Notes: generated by a model not told the origin, from the sequence alone. 64,000 nt of DNA from Kryptolebias marmoratus (GCF_001649575.2 NC_051430.1:12839691-12903690); one strand, 5' to 3'. Positions 26,574 through 44,400 are shown, counted from the stretch's first letter. A program made the numbers and translations.

Positions 26574-26612
<39 letters not shown>

Positions 26613-27094
26613 CATATGCACATGTAAACAGAGACCTAACACATTCCTTGGACTATCAGCACCAACCCCGGCTCTCTCCGTTGCTTTCATCCACCTGTTG
26701 CCGTGCAATAACACACGCAGACCATCAGCACCTCGATCCTCAAACACACGATGCGCTCAGGGAAACACGTTCAGTCGTTCAGTTTCTTCACAGATTAAGG
26801 TGGAAATGGGCCCTTTATGCATCTGCTGCCCTGTTTCACCTGTCAGTCCGGTGCTCCCACTGACACACACACAAACTGAAGCCCTGTTGGAGGGGTTAGC
26901 TGTGATGAAGTGAGATGTTTCTCAGTCTGCTTCTGTCTCTCTTCATTTCCGCTCCAATCCCACTTTCTGTTTTTTAGCCGCTGCATGCAGACGGGTTGTA
27001 AACGTGACACGTTCACAAAATGCTCCGAGCAATTTTGGTCATTTTAAGAAGTTTTTAATTTTCACGGAAAAGTGGGTGACACTCTTCTTTGCCT
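25746..27094. other. Intergenic between repeat copies B and C
   Basis: One GT microsatellite (26575-26611); otherwise unique non-coding sequence. Short open frames show no recognisable domain. Confidence 0.55.
26575..26611 (+). repeat. (GT)n microsatellite
   Basis: About 18 uninterrupted GT units. Confidence 0.95.
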
Positions 27095-27345
27095 GTGCCT
27101 GTGTGCGCGTTTGCAGTGTTAGCGAAATATCTCACCATCTACTGGACAGATTTTATTGAAACTCTCGGAAAGTGTTCACTGGGTGTACGTCTACAACTTG
27201 ATTCAATTAACTCAGTTAATTATAGAAATATTAAGTTTAAATTCGATGGGGTAGTAGCTGAGAGTCATCCCCAACATATGCTCTCATTTCATTTCTAGCA
27301 TGAAAGGTGATGGGCTTTATTCATTCCTTTAAGAAATGCCAGCCC
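27095..27345 (+). repeat. Dispersed ~297-bp-period repeat, copy C
   Basis: One unit, internally deleted: GTTAGCGAAATATCTCACC, ATTGAAACTCTCGGAAAGTG, GGGTAGTAGCTGAGAGTCATCC and the terminal AAAGGTGATGGGC...ATTCATTCC block. Confidence 0.8.
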
Positions 27346-27354
27346 TTTACTATG

Positions 27355-27364
27355 GGGTGTGTGT

Positions 27365-27433
<69 letters not shown>

Positions 27434-27447
27434 TGTGTGTGTGTGCT
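27355..27447 (+). repeat. Long (GT)n microsatellite
   Basis: Roughly 45 GT units with one GTAT and one GG interruption, directly following copy C of the ~297-bp repeat. Confidence 0.95.
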
Positions 27448-29886
27448 CTTCCTTCTGTCATGTTTAATACTCAGTAAATAAAGCTTGTTGCTAAAAACGT
27501 CAAGCTGTTACTTTTATTGAAACAAATTAAACCATGTGTAGAAACTGTTTAGATGTTCCTTAAACATTGGAGATGCTTACATGAGTTTTGAGGACCACGT
27601 GTGTAATGCTGTTTTTTTGCAAAGTAGTTTTATCTGCTTATCTTTTGGCTCTATATGTAATACACATTTGATGGATTTTGTTCCCATCAGAGCCAGTTTT
27701 CATGCACAAAAGGCAGAAGAAACTCCGAAAAATGTGTGATTTTTGCATGAGGAACCTTGATTTTACGCTCAGGAGGGGACTGACAGCTCTGTGATGATAA
27801 ACTGTACAGAGGATTAAAGCCTTACATTGTACTGTTAATGCTGCTCTTGTAATACCACGAAGAGTCTGAGCCTGAGCCCAGCACCTGTCTAGACAGTGGA
27901 GACTCTGATCAACCAAAACAAGTCAGTCTTATCAACACTGACTTCAAAATACAGCTGGAAAACATGCCCGACCATAGCTGTAATCCACACTCCGCAGTCC
28001 CCCTCCTACAGTATGATGACTGTAAATTGCTGCCATGTTAGGAATCGCCGCTGAGATCAGCTCGGAGCTGCAATCTGCCCAGTTTGACCGGAACATGGCC
28101 CCTGGCTGTGACTGCTCAGACCTCGAGAAAAACAGCTAAGATTAATACAGAGTGAGCGTTTATATACCGTCATCTTTAGGCCCGTTTCAGGAGAAAATCT
28201 GGAGCACATTCCAATGGATCTATCCATCCATGTTTTCTTATCTTCTGACGAGTATCAGTAGGAAAGACTAGGATCCTCTTCGCACAATCCATACTAATGA
28301 CTCCTGGATATCGTTAGGCCAGAGATGTTGCTTCCGTGGACGGCTTTCTTTGGCCAGACCTGAATGTGCAGCACGCCAACCCCCCACCCCCTCGCCCCCT
28401 CTCCGGATACGGTTGCTCTGGGCTCATCACTCCTCGGACACAAAGGTCCTCTTCACATCCTTCTCTATCCCGTCCATTGTGAGAGGTCTGCTTTAAGGCC
28501 CACGGCTCCTGTGGCTCCTTCGGGAGGCTAAATACATCTCCTGTCGCTGGCTGGTCCCAGTGCCAGTTCAGCTGCTGGAAGCACTCAGGTGTTCGGGTCG
28601 TTACGAAGCAAAACCCACCAACACCAGAGAGATGCTAACTTCTAAAAACAGTGAAGAAAACTGGGACTGATTCTTCCAAGTTAGGAGAATATCAAAAAGA
28701 AGAATCAATTATTGCTTGACAGAACTAACTACAAATTATACAGCTTAGTCCGTTCTTAGGAATAACCTCAAAGTAGGAGATGGAATAAGCATGAATGTAG
28801 GTTTGTTCAAAAAGAGCAGCAGGCAGGACGCAGACCTGTCCTATCTTGTCATGGTGTGGTTTCTGTCCTTAAAAAGTAAAAAAAAAGAAAAAGTGGACAA
28901 TGAAGGGTAGAAGAAAGATGGGCAAAAACGTCTGCCAAACACATAAGAGATGCCAACATTTTGGCTAAAATCTCTTTGGAAATCAGTCTGTTTACAGAAA
29001 AAAAACAGCCTTTTTAGGTCTAAAAATATAACTTACAAATAAATATTTGCTAAGTTGTCTGTGTGATGCAGTCTGAGTTAGGTGCCTTGTTCTGCTTGAA
29101 TGACCGACTTACAGGAACTGGAATAAAAATGAATTTAACCAACATGAAAGAAGGTTTGGCTGCTTGGAGGTAAAATGTAAAGACTTGAGGCGTGGCTCAA
29201 GGCAGATTCATAACATATAAATATAGACTGATGTGTTTACTCAGCTGAAGGTGCAGTCGGTCCAATTTTAAAGCTGCCTCTTCACTTTCTGCACAAAGGC
29301 TCTCATCTGGATTGGACTCTTGTTGAAGCACTCCTGCCATCTGTTGGCCAGATTATACAATTACCAAAGCAGATTAAAGACTGTAGGGCTGTAGAGGTGA
29401 ATGAAATGATGATATTTTGGACGATTACGTGGCAGCTCCATATGTTGTTGAAGCCATTCCTTGAAAGAGGCTGAGGCTTGCTTTTCTCAGTTATTGTTTC
29501 ATGTCTCAAAATTAGAAGCAAACCAATGTCAACTCCGTCAACATGACTTGGAGTGAACAAAGACGCTCCCTGTGTTTGTTTTTTTTTACTATGAACATGT
29601 AAAAAAGTTTAATATGAAGACTTTTAATCAATGCCAACAGCAACTAATGATGGAAAAAGAAACTGAATTCATACATCACCCAGTTGAAGATGGAACCCAT
29701 TAAAACAGCAACTTCATCACTTATGCAATACAAAGTTTAAATGGAAAGATGCTTTAATGTTTTGACACTTAGAACTACAATTACCAAATATACAGTGTGT
29801 ATACAGAAGCATGGCATGCAACGACAAGTTAATGAGTCAATATGCTGCAGAAGTCACTACTTCGCTAAAATATCTCTCAAACCAAG
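27448..29886. other. Intergenic downstream of the coiled-coil gene
   Basis: Non-coding. A C-rich run is at 28380-28402 and a TCTATCCATCCATG stretch at about 28218 resembles the tail of fish interspersed repeats, too short to assign. The 3' UTR of the minus-strand coiled-coil gene must begin at its right edge. Confidence 0.5.
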
Positions 29887-30765
29887 TCAGTTTCCTGTTT
29901 TGGGTTTTGCCTGGACTGGCTTCTTGCGCTGATGCAGCGGGGGGCGAGCTGGCGGGAGCGGACTGCGGCCCTGGCAAGCCTTTTTCTCTGACAAATAGAA
30001 GCCCTGATCTCTCAGCATGAAGTGAGGGCTCTGGCCCTTGGAGAAGCTCAGGATTTCCTCCGATTTGGCGCGCGGGCCGGTGAGGACGGGCGCAGAGGTT
30101 TTGGGGATGATGGTGGTCATGGTGCGAGTCAGGACCTTGCCTCGTCTGAGAGGGAGAGAGGGAGCAGCCGGGGCCCTCTGTTTCTTCTCTGCAGCTGTGC
30201 CCTCTGGTTGTGTCTTGGGATGTGTCTGCTTCAAGTTGTGGGAATGCCAGTTTTGCATCTTTTGCTCCAAGTCTTTCAGGGCCTGGTCCGTGTAGGTCTT
30301 CATGTCTGTACGCAGCAGAGAAATCTGGACCTCCAGCATCTTCTTTAAGTCCTCGTTGGTCGCCTCCAGCTTTTCCTCAAAGGATGAACACAATGTCTCC
30401 AGCCTCAAATCCAATTCTTCCTTGCGCTCATCTCTCTGCTCCTCTGCTTCTTTTTCCTCCCCTGCATCGACGTCTTCACCATCGGCTTCGCGGTCCTCCT
30501 GCACATTTTCACTCTCCCGCTCCTTGATTTTTTGCACAAGCTCCAGTATGCTGCTCTTTGAGGCTTGAGATCTGATCCGACGACGCACCTGTTCGAAAAC
30601 AGACTGCACCTTCGCATGTACCTCCTTCTCCGTCGCGCCGCCGTCCTTGGTACTTTCATCAGGCGGTGCCACGGAGGGTGTCTGCTTCTCTCCTGCTGCG
30701 GGGGTGTCCTGTGGGTCACAGGTCACCGGAGTTTCTGGGTTTGTGTCAGAAGCTGCGTCGCTCAT
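29887..30765 (-). CDS. Unrecognised 292-residue coiled-coil protein, apparently intronless
   Basis: An open frame of 292 codons from an ATG at 30765 with A at -3 (good Kozak context). The upstream frame extension to 30792 begins at TTG, not ATG, so is not used. Residues 1-45 are Pro/Thr/Asp-rich and disordered-looking. Residues 46-82 are basic and amphipathic (VRRRIRSQ, LELVQKIKER). Residues 83-118 are a Glu/Asp-rich acidic stretch and 113-178 a heptad-like helix that looks like a coiled coil. Residues 190-292 form a basic, Pro-rich tail with two Thr-rich or Ser-rich patches and a lysine-rich end. No enzyme motif, signal peptide or membrane segment is visible. Codon use and the sustained compositional blocks argue for a real gene over a chance frame. 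A CTCAG acceptor-like site at about 30794 could join an upstream 5' UTR exon. I do not recognise the family; it is not one of the known 12q24.31 neighbours as far as I can tell. It could be a retrogene or a lineage-restricted gene. Confidence 0.7.
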   Translation of the reverse strand: MSDAASDTNPETPVTCDPQDTPAAGEKQTPSVAPPDESTKDGGATEKEVHAKVQSVFEQVRRRIRSQASKSSILELVQKIKERESENVQEDREADGEDVDAGEEKEAEEQRDERKEELDLRLETLCSSFEEKLEATNEDLKKMLEVQISLLRTDMKTYTDQALKDLEQKMQNWHSHNLKQTHPKTQPEGTAAEKKQRAPAAPSLPLRRGKVLTRTMTTIIPKTSAPVLTGPRAKSEEILSFSKGQSPHFMLRDQGFYLSEKKACQGRSPLPPARPPLHQRKKPVQAKPKTGN

Positions 30766-31206
30766 TTTGACGTTTCGCCTTGCCAGCTTCAACTGAGCTA
30801 CTACAATGCCATGAGAGACACCGGCATGGGAAGGACAGACCTGGGTGTTTGTCCTCAGAGAGACTCAGTCCCAGGGGATTCAGGCCTACAATCTAGTGTA
30901 GCACATGATATCGTTCAGAAGCGCCGTGGGTCAATAAAAGCACCCAGGTTTGATAAGCATTAATGCTCCAGCAGAGCAGTAAGTGGTGGTGTTTGTTCAC
31001 CTCTGCTCCGGATCGCTAACCCTAACCACACCTCCCAAATTACAGTGTAACATCACCCTAAAGTTGCAGTCAAGTAAATCAGAGGGAAATGTTCGATCCG
31101 GCATAGCGTGCTCCTCTGTCTGCATGTGTGCGGCTGCAGCCAGTGACAACAGAAAGCTGCTTGGAAACAGCACGAAAAACAAAGCTCCTCGGGGACGAAC
31201 AGCCGA

Positions 31207-31224
31207 GGGGGCGGGGTGACGTCA
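31207..31224 (-). promoter_or_regulatory. GC-box and palindromic CRE upstream of the coiled-coil gene
   Basis: A GGGGGCGGGG GC-box (31207-31216) abuts a perfect TGACGTCA cAMP-response element (31217-31224), about 450 bp upstream of the ATG at 30765. The pair in an otherwise AT-rich interval suggests a promoter for the minus-strand gene, bound by Sp/KLF and CREB/CREM/ATF factors if active. The target gene is inferred from distance. Confidence 0.45.
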
Positions 31225-33278
31225 AATTCTCACAAGTGATTAGTGAGATTTCACTGGAATACACACAACAAACAACAAACAACCCTGCCTCTTCACGCTG
31301 GACTGACACAAGCGTGTCTTTGTGTTTTGTAACAAACAATATCAGCTTGAAGCTCAGGCCGGACACTCAATTAGGAACTTCACGACAAATAACTCTAGAA
31401 TTAGAGACGCAATTTAAGAAGAGATCGGGCTCATTGGCATGATTTTTTGATGAAAATTAAAAATGTCAGACATGAAGGACGAAGCAGGACTGTTTTAGAA
31501 CTAAAACATAGAATATTTACCACACACATCGATGCCACTTTTACTGAAATATCATGACTTAATGAACGGCGTTGTTCAATAAAACTCGAGGAAAAACAGA
31601 AGTCGGTCATATAGTAAAGTTTAAACACAAGCGGAACAATTACAGAGTGCTTATTATTATTTGTTATCGCAAATTGAAGAAGTTAGAAGATTTTAGGAGA
31701 ACCATAAATAAACCAAACCTTATTTCTATCATAGAGGAAGTTAAGATGCTGATAATATCGTATAAATCTGCGGTGGAGAGTGTGATTGTTTCACAGCACC
31801 ATCAGAGCCAAAAACTCAAAGAAACTGAACTGATTGAGAACAGAAAGGTTAAGGATTGCTCTCAAACCTCCAGAGTTGACTGTGAAAAGAAGATTTTCTA
31901 AAAGCTGCTCAAATAAAAGACTAACACCTCACTACCTACTCACACCTCACGAATTTAAAATAAATATATAAAAAACAAGTTAATAATGACTAATAATGAA
32001 CACTAAATAATATGCGCAGATTGTAAGCTTTTTAAGTTGGTCAAGTCTTGTGTCTTTTCCTTTTGAACTGGTGTGCAGAGGTCATAAATAAGCTTTATCA
32101 TCAGCTGAATTCGTTTTCTGTTGTTTTGTTTGATATTCTAAACTGGTTGTTATCTGAATTTCAGTCAGCTCATTTAAATGAGACAATTCATTTCTATCAA
32201 AACCAGTAAATCTTTTCTGTTAGCCTGTATTTGGGTAGATGAGGTTTACTAAGGAGGAGCTTGGAAAACAGCGATGATTACATGTTTCTTTGCATTTATG
32301 CACACATTTAAACTGATCTGAAACAGCTCCAAGCCTCATCTGGCTGCTTCTTGCTCTGAGGCTTACTCATCCAAAGAAACAGAATGCAACGATCAGTCTT
32401 TTACTGTGATTTTAACCTCAAATCATAAATATGTAATAGTAATTATTGTAGAAAATGAGAAGCCTGCAGGGAACTGTCACCACATGAGTCTCGTGCTGCA
32501 GCTGCACCATTTGCACACAGGTGTTTGTATTATTAAATCGATCGTCACATCAGTCCGATTCAGTGAACTGTTTTCTTCCTGTTTTATTAAATCAGAAGTA
32601 AATAACAAGTGCAAGCGAATGCAGATCAGTTTGTTGATAACGGCGTGGCTTTCTGGTTACTTCGACGCCATATGTGGAGGGAGGAATGGATGGAAGGGGG
32701 GCCATTTTAAAGCACGCCAGGGTTCACTCAGTCTAACCCCGGGGAGCCAATGAGCGTCCAGGATGCGTGAGCCTCCTCTTGCCACTAAACACTAACATAT
32801 GGGCCTTAAATTTTTCTAGAAAATCGAGCTAACTCTAACCCTGCACACACAGACAGTTTTCTGTATCTTTCCATATCTTAAATGTGTCTTCTTACTAATG
32901 ATAATGTCTCATTTATAATGAGTTATGAAGCCAAACTAAATGAGTCATTTAGTTTTATTATTGAATTAATAAAATCATGGTGCATGTGTGCTTCTCGGAA
33001 GTTATTTTCCTGTGAGCATCAAGCTTGTGCAGCAGGACTCTGGTAATAAATAAAGACGATGAAGTTTATTCAGACCTGTATGGTGTCCAAACCCAATTTT
33101 CGAAAGTAATTATTGTGCAACAGCAAAACGTGCCACGAGCATCACCGCTCTCCCCTCCACCAATACCAGCTCCTCTCTGGTGGGAGTAGGTCTGAAGACG
33201 TTTCTGCTCGGCTTTTAAGCCGGGGCGTCCGCAGCAGGTTTCATTCTGACAGCCGGTGTCAGGGCAACGACAAGCACC
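31225..33278. other. Intergenic between the coiled-coil gene and hpd
   Basis: AT-rich; an open frame of 109 codons at 31572-31901 is lysine-rich but without recognisable domain. The last about 150 bp is GC-richer with CTTTTAAGCC at about 33213 and probably holds the hpd 5' UTR and promoter. Confidence 0.5.
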
Positions 33279-37694
<4,416 letters not shown>

Positions 37695-38105
37695 ATCTTG
37701 CCACAAATAATGCAGTCTGCTCAAGTTCCCACAGGGACGTGCTACACATAGTGAGGTACACAGGATCCACCAGTAAATGCAATTATCTTTATTTCTGTTT
37801 TTTTTTAACTGCAATTAGTCATTTCCTTTACCTTTTTTATTATTTTTGGTGTATTTTTACAATTCAGATGAGGCGAGTCTTATGACTTTGTATTACCAAG
37901 AAAATGCCACAAGTTGAAAGTTGCAAAGCTCATAAAATATTAACAGGGAAAAACCGTTACAAGCTTGACTCAAGCGAAACCCCATTTAAAGCTCTCGTGA
38001 ATGAAAACATGTAACCACAACCAGGACAGGGGGGTCAAAAGACCTTTTAATGTAACGAGACATTTAGCAAAAAAGTCTGAATGTCTGTTTCCTTCCTCCT
38101 GTTGA

Positions 38106-38111
38106 AATAAA
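38106..38111 (+). terminator. hpd: Candidate hpd polyadenylation signal (AATAAA)
   Basis: AATAAA about 410 bp after the hpd stop codon, in the 715-bp tail-to-tail gap to setd1b. Followed by a T/GT-rich stretch (TTGTTGTCC). Confidence 0.5.
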
Positions 38112-38138
38112 TACTTTAAACAAGCTAACTTGTTGTCC

Positions 38139-38144
38139 TTTATT
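38139..38144 (-). terminator. setd1b: Candidate setd1b polyadenylation signal (AATAAA on minus strand)
   Basis: TTTATT on the plus strand reads AATAAA on the minus strand, 266 bp past the setd1b stop codon and only about 28 bp from the hpd signal on the opposite strand. Another minus-strand signal is at about 37789, so the true end is not fixed. Confidence 0.4.
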
Positions 38145-38409
38145 GACCTGTTGTGTATGAGCGACTGTAAGTTTTGCAGGATATTTGACAAATTTTACGA
38201 GGCTAAAAAGCCAACCTGCAAATTAGACAAGTCCAAATTAAATGGTCCCATTTGTGCTGTAAGCACAGTTTAAAAGTCAGGATTTGATGCGCAGCACCAA
38301 CACGTCTGCGGTGCTTTCATGACCCCCACACAACAGCAGGAAAGACTAATTAGATTGGACAGATTGGGTCATTTCAGCGATCCATACACTCAAGCTGCCT
38401 AATTATAGT

Positions 38410-41400
38410 TTAGTTCAGGGACCCTCGGCAGCTATCTGCCCCACACAGACATGGGATCTTTGTTTCCTCAATGGGGAACTTGTAGTCGTATGTAATCTCT
38501 TCATTGACACTTATTGGCTGACGGGAGTAGATCACTATCTTCTTCTGAGACTCCACAGTGATGATCTTTGCGTAGCAGTTGGGCTGTAAGACAAAAACCG
38601 TACAGTTCACAGTGTGAAGGTATTTCCCATTCATCGATCATGTTCAAAACCGATTATTACCACAGCATCAACAGTCTGCACTCACATTGCAGCTGTGGTT
38701 GATGAATCTGGCTAAATTCCCCCATTTAGTGGCGTCAATGATGGTGTCCTGATCGACGCGAAACAAATAGCTGCTTCCGATGCCCTCCTCCTCGTACCTC
38801 TGCTCCCTCATGTCTGCAATGACCTGAGGAAAGAGAAGACGAATGCGATCAGACAAGATGAGGGATGTTTACGACATTCACACCTCTGGAAACTACCTGG
38901 AATAATCAAGACGGTCCCAGAGGAACCACTCAGAGAAGCATCCGGGAGAAAAAAGTGGTTTGTTTACCTGTCTGATGAGCTGTCCCACATATTCGATCAC
39001 CATCTCATCCGCTGCGATCGGCTCCATGGCGAACAAGCCCCACTCGTGGATGAAGCTCCGGGTGAAACGAATCCGCTTCTTTCGAAACTGACACAAAGAG
39101 ATGTGAAGAGATGCTGCAATTAGACATGACGGATTTAAAAGCAGAAACTTCAGCCAACCATTACATATGTTTTGATTAGACTCCATTTAACACTGCTGTC
39201 GTGCTTGGAACCTTTCACTCTGCATGTAATAGGAAAGTTAAAAATACACAAAGCAGTAAATCCTGTTTTTATTCTAAAAAGAGCAGAACTTGGACCCTGA
39301 TGAAAGATTAGATCAGTCTGTGGGGTTCTGCTCCATCTATAAAAAGAAACCTTTTTCTGTAGTATGGTGTGGTACGGCGCAGCTTTTTTAGGTTTTCCAT
39401 TATGAACAGTCAGTAATAATAACAATGTCTTTGTTTTTTGATACCTCTGTTAAAGTTGTAACCACACAGCGATGAGTGATGGACAAACATCCCCAGCAGC
39501 AAACACACAGCAACAGTTACTTGTTCTATAATGTTTTTACATTTCCGGCACACAATTTAAAACATAAATTATAAATACATCTCATGTATTATATATCTCA
39601 CATCGATTAAATCAGTGTGATGCAGCCTAGCCAACACAAACATACAGAAAAGCTGAGTGTTTTCTGTCTCCTCAGCATCACATGATGCTAAACAGCAGTA
39701 ACTAAATGTTGAGAAAGTTCTGTCTGCTTTTGAAAGCATTTCCAATTCCAAGTAATGGAAAAGTGATAAAATTAGCACCTAAAGCTCACAAATTCATGTT
39801 AAACAGTTTGAACTTGATAGTCCTTTAACTGTTCTAGTTTGAAGGCAGCTCTGTGGTTTTATTCCTACTATTTTCATCTTTATTTGATCTGCGTAGTAAC
39901 AATGGGTCAATCACTTGAACCACGTTCTAGTAATCTCCGAGCTTACCTTAAGCTGGTTGAACTTGACCAGGTCACTGTCGCAGCTGAAAGAGGACAGCAG
40001 GCGGCGCTGTTCAGACCTGAAGTCGGATCCAGCTCTCAGTGATGTGGGCTGCTGGACTGTGAGGGACATTCCCTGCTGAAGAACATGTTGACAACTTCAT
40101 TAAAAAAATAAAAAAAACGGCACACTGAGATGATTCCATCTTCTCATCTTCTTGTCAGATACCTGAGCACTTGTAGACTGAAGATCAGCAGCCAGCCTTG
40201 TGTTGTTGAGGTATTTCATTTTGTCCTTCCGGCTGATTCTGTAGAAGCCTTCGCTGCGAGCAGATCCGGTTCTGTGGACCGGGAGCCAGGACCGGAGTTC
40301 TTCACTCCTCTCTGTGGGCATTTTGGTCAGTGAGCAGCAGTTAAGGAAACGAAGCACAGGTTATGACACAGAGCTGTGGAGCGTTAAAAGTATTAACCTC
40401 ACTTCTTCATATCTCCATTTGATTAACCTGAGCCTCAACGTCATCACCACCTCATTTAACCAGTGAAAGCGTCTCAGTGAAATCACGCCGCTCTCTTTAA
40501 ACATTGTTACTGAGACAACAGCACATTGACAAAGCTCAGCTACAAAGGATATGAGGATGAGGTAACCAGAGGGTGTCTCTGAGCCACCCGCCACCATTAT
40601 CCTGCTCCTGCAGCCTCTCATAAGTAAACCGCAGCAGCCTGGCGTCTTCCTCGTCCAGGCCCTCCTTCCAAACACTGTGAAGGATTTTCCTCTCTTCGCA
40701 GAGAGAACGCTGCCTGCGACGACGGCGTTTAGAGGAAAGGGAACGGCGAAATCCTCGGAGTAATCTTCGCCGATGACGGGCCCTGTCCCTCCTCTTCAGC
40801 CTCCTCCACAGTTTTTGCCTCAGTAAGAAGTACTCCTCATCCAAAAGGTCAGGCATGTTCTCGAGCCCCTGCAAGGGCTTCGCTCTCACACCTGAGCTTA
40901 TGGTCACACCGCGGCCATCGGCAGAGTCAGATGAGGATTCAGAGAGGCTGCCCAGAGATGACCCAGGGACAGAAGAGACTGTGAGAAAGTTGCAGTGTGG
41001 CTGAGATTTTGAGCCGCTCGTTGTTTTTGTCTTCCTCTTGTAGACCGCGTCTCTTTGAGGAAAGAAAATGTCTCTCCCTGGAGTCTTTGGGGGGGTGATG
41101 TACAGATTGTTTGACGGAGGTAGAACATGTGGCGGGCTGCTGAAAGGTAAACCCACCGCGCTTCCTTCGGAAATTATCATCCCGTGGCCGTTCCTTTCCT
41201 CCCTGCCAGGAGTTTTAGGCTTCTCCTCATACAGCGGGTACGAGGCAGGCAGGAAATCAGAAGAAGCTAGAAGAACCTCACCGCATGCTGGGGAGAGGGA
41301 AAAGACCTCGCTGGCTTCGTCTGAGTCTCCACTCACCAGTTCGGCCACTATCCCCTTGCCTGGTGTTGGTGGTCGCTCTATAGCTGGAGATGCTGGTTTG

Positions 41401-44400
41401 CTTCTTATCAGATTATCGGGGTGACCGTCCTCCACGCAGCCCGAAGGAGTGAGAGGCCTCAAGTTGTTCTCTAGAGGCTCCGCTGTCCATTCAGGCGCCC
41501 TCGTCTCGACATCGAGGTCTGACTCCACTGCCGCACAGATTAACAGGAAATGATTAAAACTATATATTTTACAAGTTTATATGTAAAGCTATTTGGGAAG
41601 CTTACAAGAATAAACTCTAGTTTCATGCATTTAATGTACATCAAGCATTATCTACAGATGTCGTTTGAGTTGGAAACATTATTGGAAGCTTTTTGAATGT
41701 CAAAAACACAATTTTTGACTTAACAAAGAAAAAAAAAACCATCACTATATGACAAACGTATTAACGTATTTTCTGCACTAGGATTATAAGACGCACTGTC
41801 AATGAATGGTCCATTTTCAAACTTTTTCATACAAAGATGCTGCGCAGCCTGTTAGTGCAGGGAGTGTGTGATGGGGATGACTCTCAGCGACTACCACGTC
41901 TAATTTTAGCTCCATATCTGTGAAATTGGCTGCGTTACAGTCATTTTTGTGTTTGCTAAAGTGGATTAGCTGTGGCAGCCATCTTGAATCAGACTGACTC
42001 CAAAAGTTATTCAGATGTAGATGTACATCCAGTGATTACTTTCTGAGAGTTTCATTAAATTTTTTTTCACTGGTTCATGAGATATTTTGCTAATGCTACA
42101 AATCATCACACACAGATCATCCACCTCCATCAAAGGCAGGCGATAAAAAAGGAAAACATTTGGTCCAAAAAACAACAAATTACCTGAAAGTTCAAAATCA
42201 GAAAAGGACAGTCTGCGCCAGGTTTCACTGGGTTGGAGCTCCATTACAGAGTCGGAGTCACTCGTGTCTTGCAGACAGGATGGATGGGTCTCCTCTGTTT
42301 GCTCCCTTTCACACCCATCTAACCAGTCGTTTAGGTCAAAATCCAGCTGAGCGCCAGGAGTTAGAGGAGCTGAGGGGCTTAGTGGCAGCTCGAGCTCCAC
42401 GGACTCTTCATCCGATGAGATCACAATACACTCTACGCTCCTGCTATCCTCGTTGTCCTCCTCCATGTCTTCATACTCCGTGCTGATGTCAGAGGACAAG
42501 TCCTCCAAGCTCTCTGAAGAGAACAACTCGGAGGAGTCCGACGAGTACTCGCTTTCTTCTGAGGCCGAGCTCTCTGAGAACTTCTCTGTGATTGAAAAGG
42601 GAAACAGAAAGTATGCGATTGATCGTTCATACAAAGAAGTCAAATTTAAATGAGACTTTAACAAACCACTATCTAAACACCGCCCACCTTCAACTGTTGG
42701 ACAGACGGCAGCATCGTCATCTTCCATCTCTTCTAGTGATGATGTGATTTCTTCACCTCGCTGATCATCATCATCATTATCTCTGTCAGACTAATTAAGA
42801 GCATCGATTATATTTTTCAGCCTTACAAAACTCAAAGTAGTTTTAATATATTATGAGTTTTTTTGTCACATCACTTTAACTTTTCCAGGGTTTACCGCGA
42901 TCGGAGGATCATCAACAACAGGAGCAGCAACTTCTACTCGGTCGGACACCAAGTCGTGATTTTGAAGCGTGTCGTTCCCTCCTTTCTCTTCGTCATCACT
43001 GTCAAGCTCCAGTGGTCTTGCGTGCCTGCGTTTGGCTCTTTCAGATGCCACCATCTCGTCCCCCAGCTGCACGTTTAAGGCTACAATGAAAGAGAGTGAC
43101 ATTTCTGTGTAAGATAAAGTCAAAATTAGACAATTATTAAGTTTAAAAAACTGGATAAAAAGCACTGACCAGGGCTTTCGTTTTCATTTCCTATCTCTTC
43201 TGATCTTTTCCTTTTGACCTGCATAGCAAATTTTTATCTTTTTTTAGTATTTGAATGTGTTCACCTTGCTTTGATTAATGCCTGTGCATGTCACATAAGG
43301 TCAGCAGAATATTTTTACCCTGAACGATGGGAGGGGAGGCCTTTTGCCCCGTTCACTGATGTGGCTGAGGGGGTTCATGAGTTTCGGTCTCTCTTCCACA
43401 CTCGCTGCGCCACTTTTCAGAGGAGACACTTGGACCTTGAAAGGTTAAAGCCACAATAAACAGCTGCAAAAGTGTATTGTCATCAAATAACACATAAAAA
43501 AATATTACGTGAGACAAACTAACTTTAGCTTTCTTCTCCTGAGTGTCCCACCACTCCTCGAAGGCCTTGAAAGCAGCGCCTTCAATGATTTTCCGTGTAA
43601 TATCCTTCTTGATGACCGATTTCAGCTCCTCCATGAGAACTTCTAAAACTTTTTCTGCTGTGACTTTATGGGGATTTTCTCGTGCAGGACTCTGGTAGTC
43701 TGGTGGCGGGACAAAAGGATTAAAAATGGGGAAAGGCGGCGCGAGCCAGGGTGGCCGAGGGAACGGGAAAGGCGAGCTCCCGTGTCTCGGAGGACTCTCC
43801 TTATCTAAGGGAGCTCGGGGCTGCACGGGCACAGGATACACGGGCCGAGGAGGTGGCACGGGTAAGGGTGGAGGAGGCACCAGAAAGGGCGGTGGAGGTG
43901 GAATGGAAGGAGGCGGTGGGATAGGCGGAGGGGGGATGGGGATGCCTGGAGGTGGTATCCATCCTGGAGGCGGAATGGGGATCGAGCCGTTGGGGAGGCG
44001 AGGTGGGACAGGAGGAATAGATGGAGGGAAGGGAGGAATGGGGAAAGGGGGTACTGGAGGACGCAAGCTCCCGGGAGGAACTAAAGGAGGAGGTGTAGGG
44101 TTCATATGTAGGGTGGGGCCAGTGAAAGGAGAAATGGATGGAGTTGTAGGGAGCGAGGAGGTGTCTCTCACTCCAAACTGTCTTATATTTGAATGATCTA
44201 CATCCACCTGAGCAACAAAAGAATGTGTTACATAAATATCTTCACATAGGACCAAACTGATAACTACTTAAATCGTTACATGTAAGACATGTAGAGGAAT
44301 TACCTTTGAGCATGATAACAGCGGAGACCTTCCTGCATCCTCTCCATCGTCTCCATAAACCCTCCTCTCACAGTGTTCAAACTCAGACGGAGAGGGAGAC

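Noticed and set aside
30766..30792. Nine-residue extension of the coiled-coil protein
   Set aside because: It begins at TTG, while the ATG at 30765 has a strong Kozak context.
31572..31901. 109-codon Lys-rich plus-strand frame
   Set aside because: No recognisable domain, AT-rich codon use and no splice or promoter context; chance frame is likelier.
43501..43523. Alternative setd1b donor CAC|GTAATA after the FEEWWD exon
   Set aside because: GTTAGT after AAA gives a better match to the SETD1 family (AK then V..SPLKSG) and the same phase.
43726..44196. Gly-rich 156-codon plus-strand frame
   Set aside because: It is the reverse complement of the setd1b proline-rich exon; Pro codons read as Gly on the other strand.
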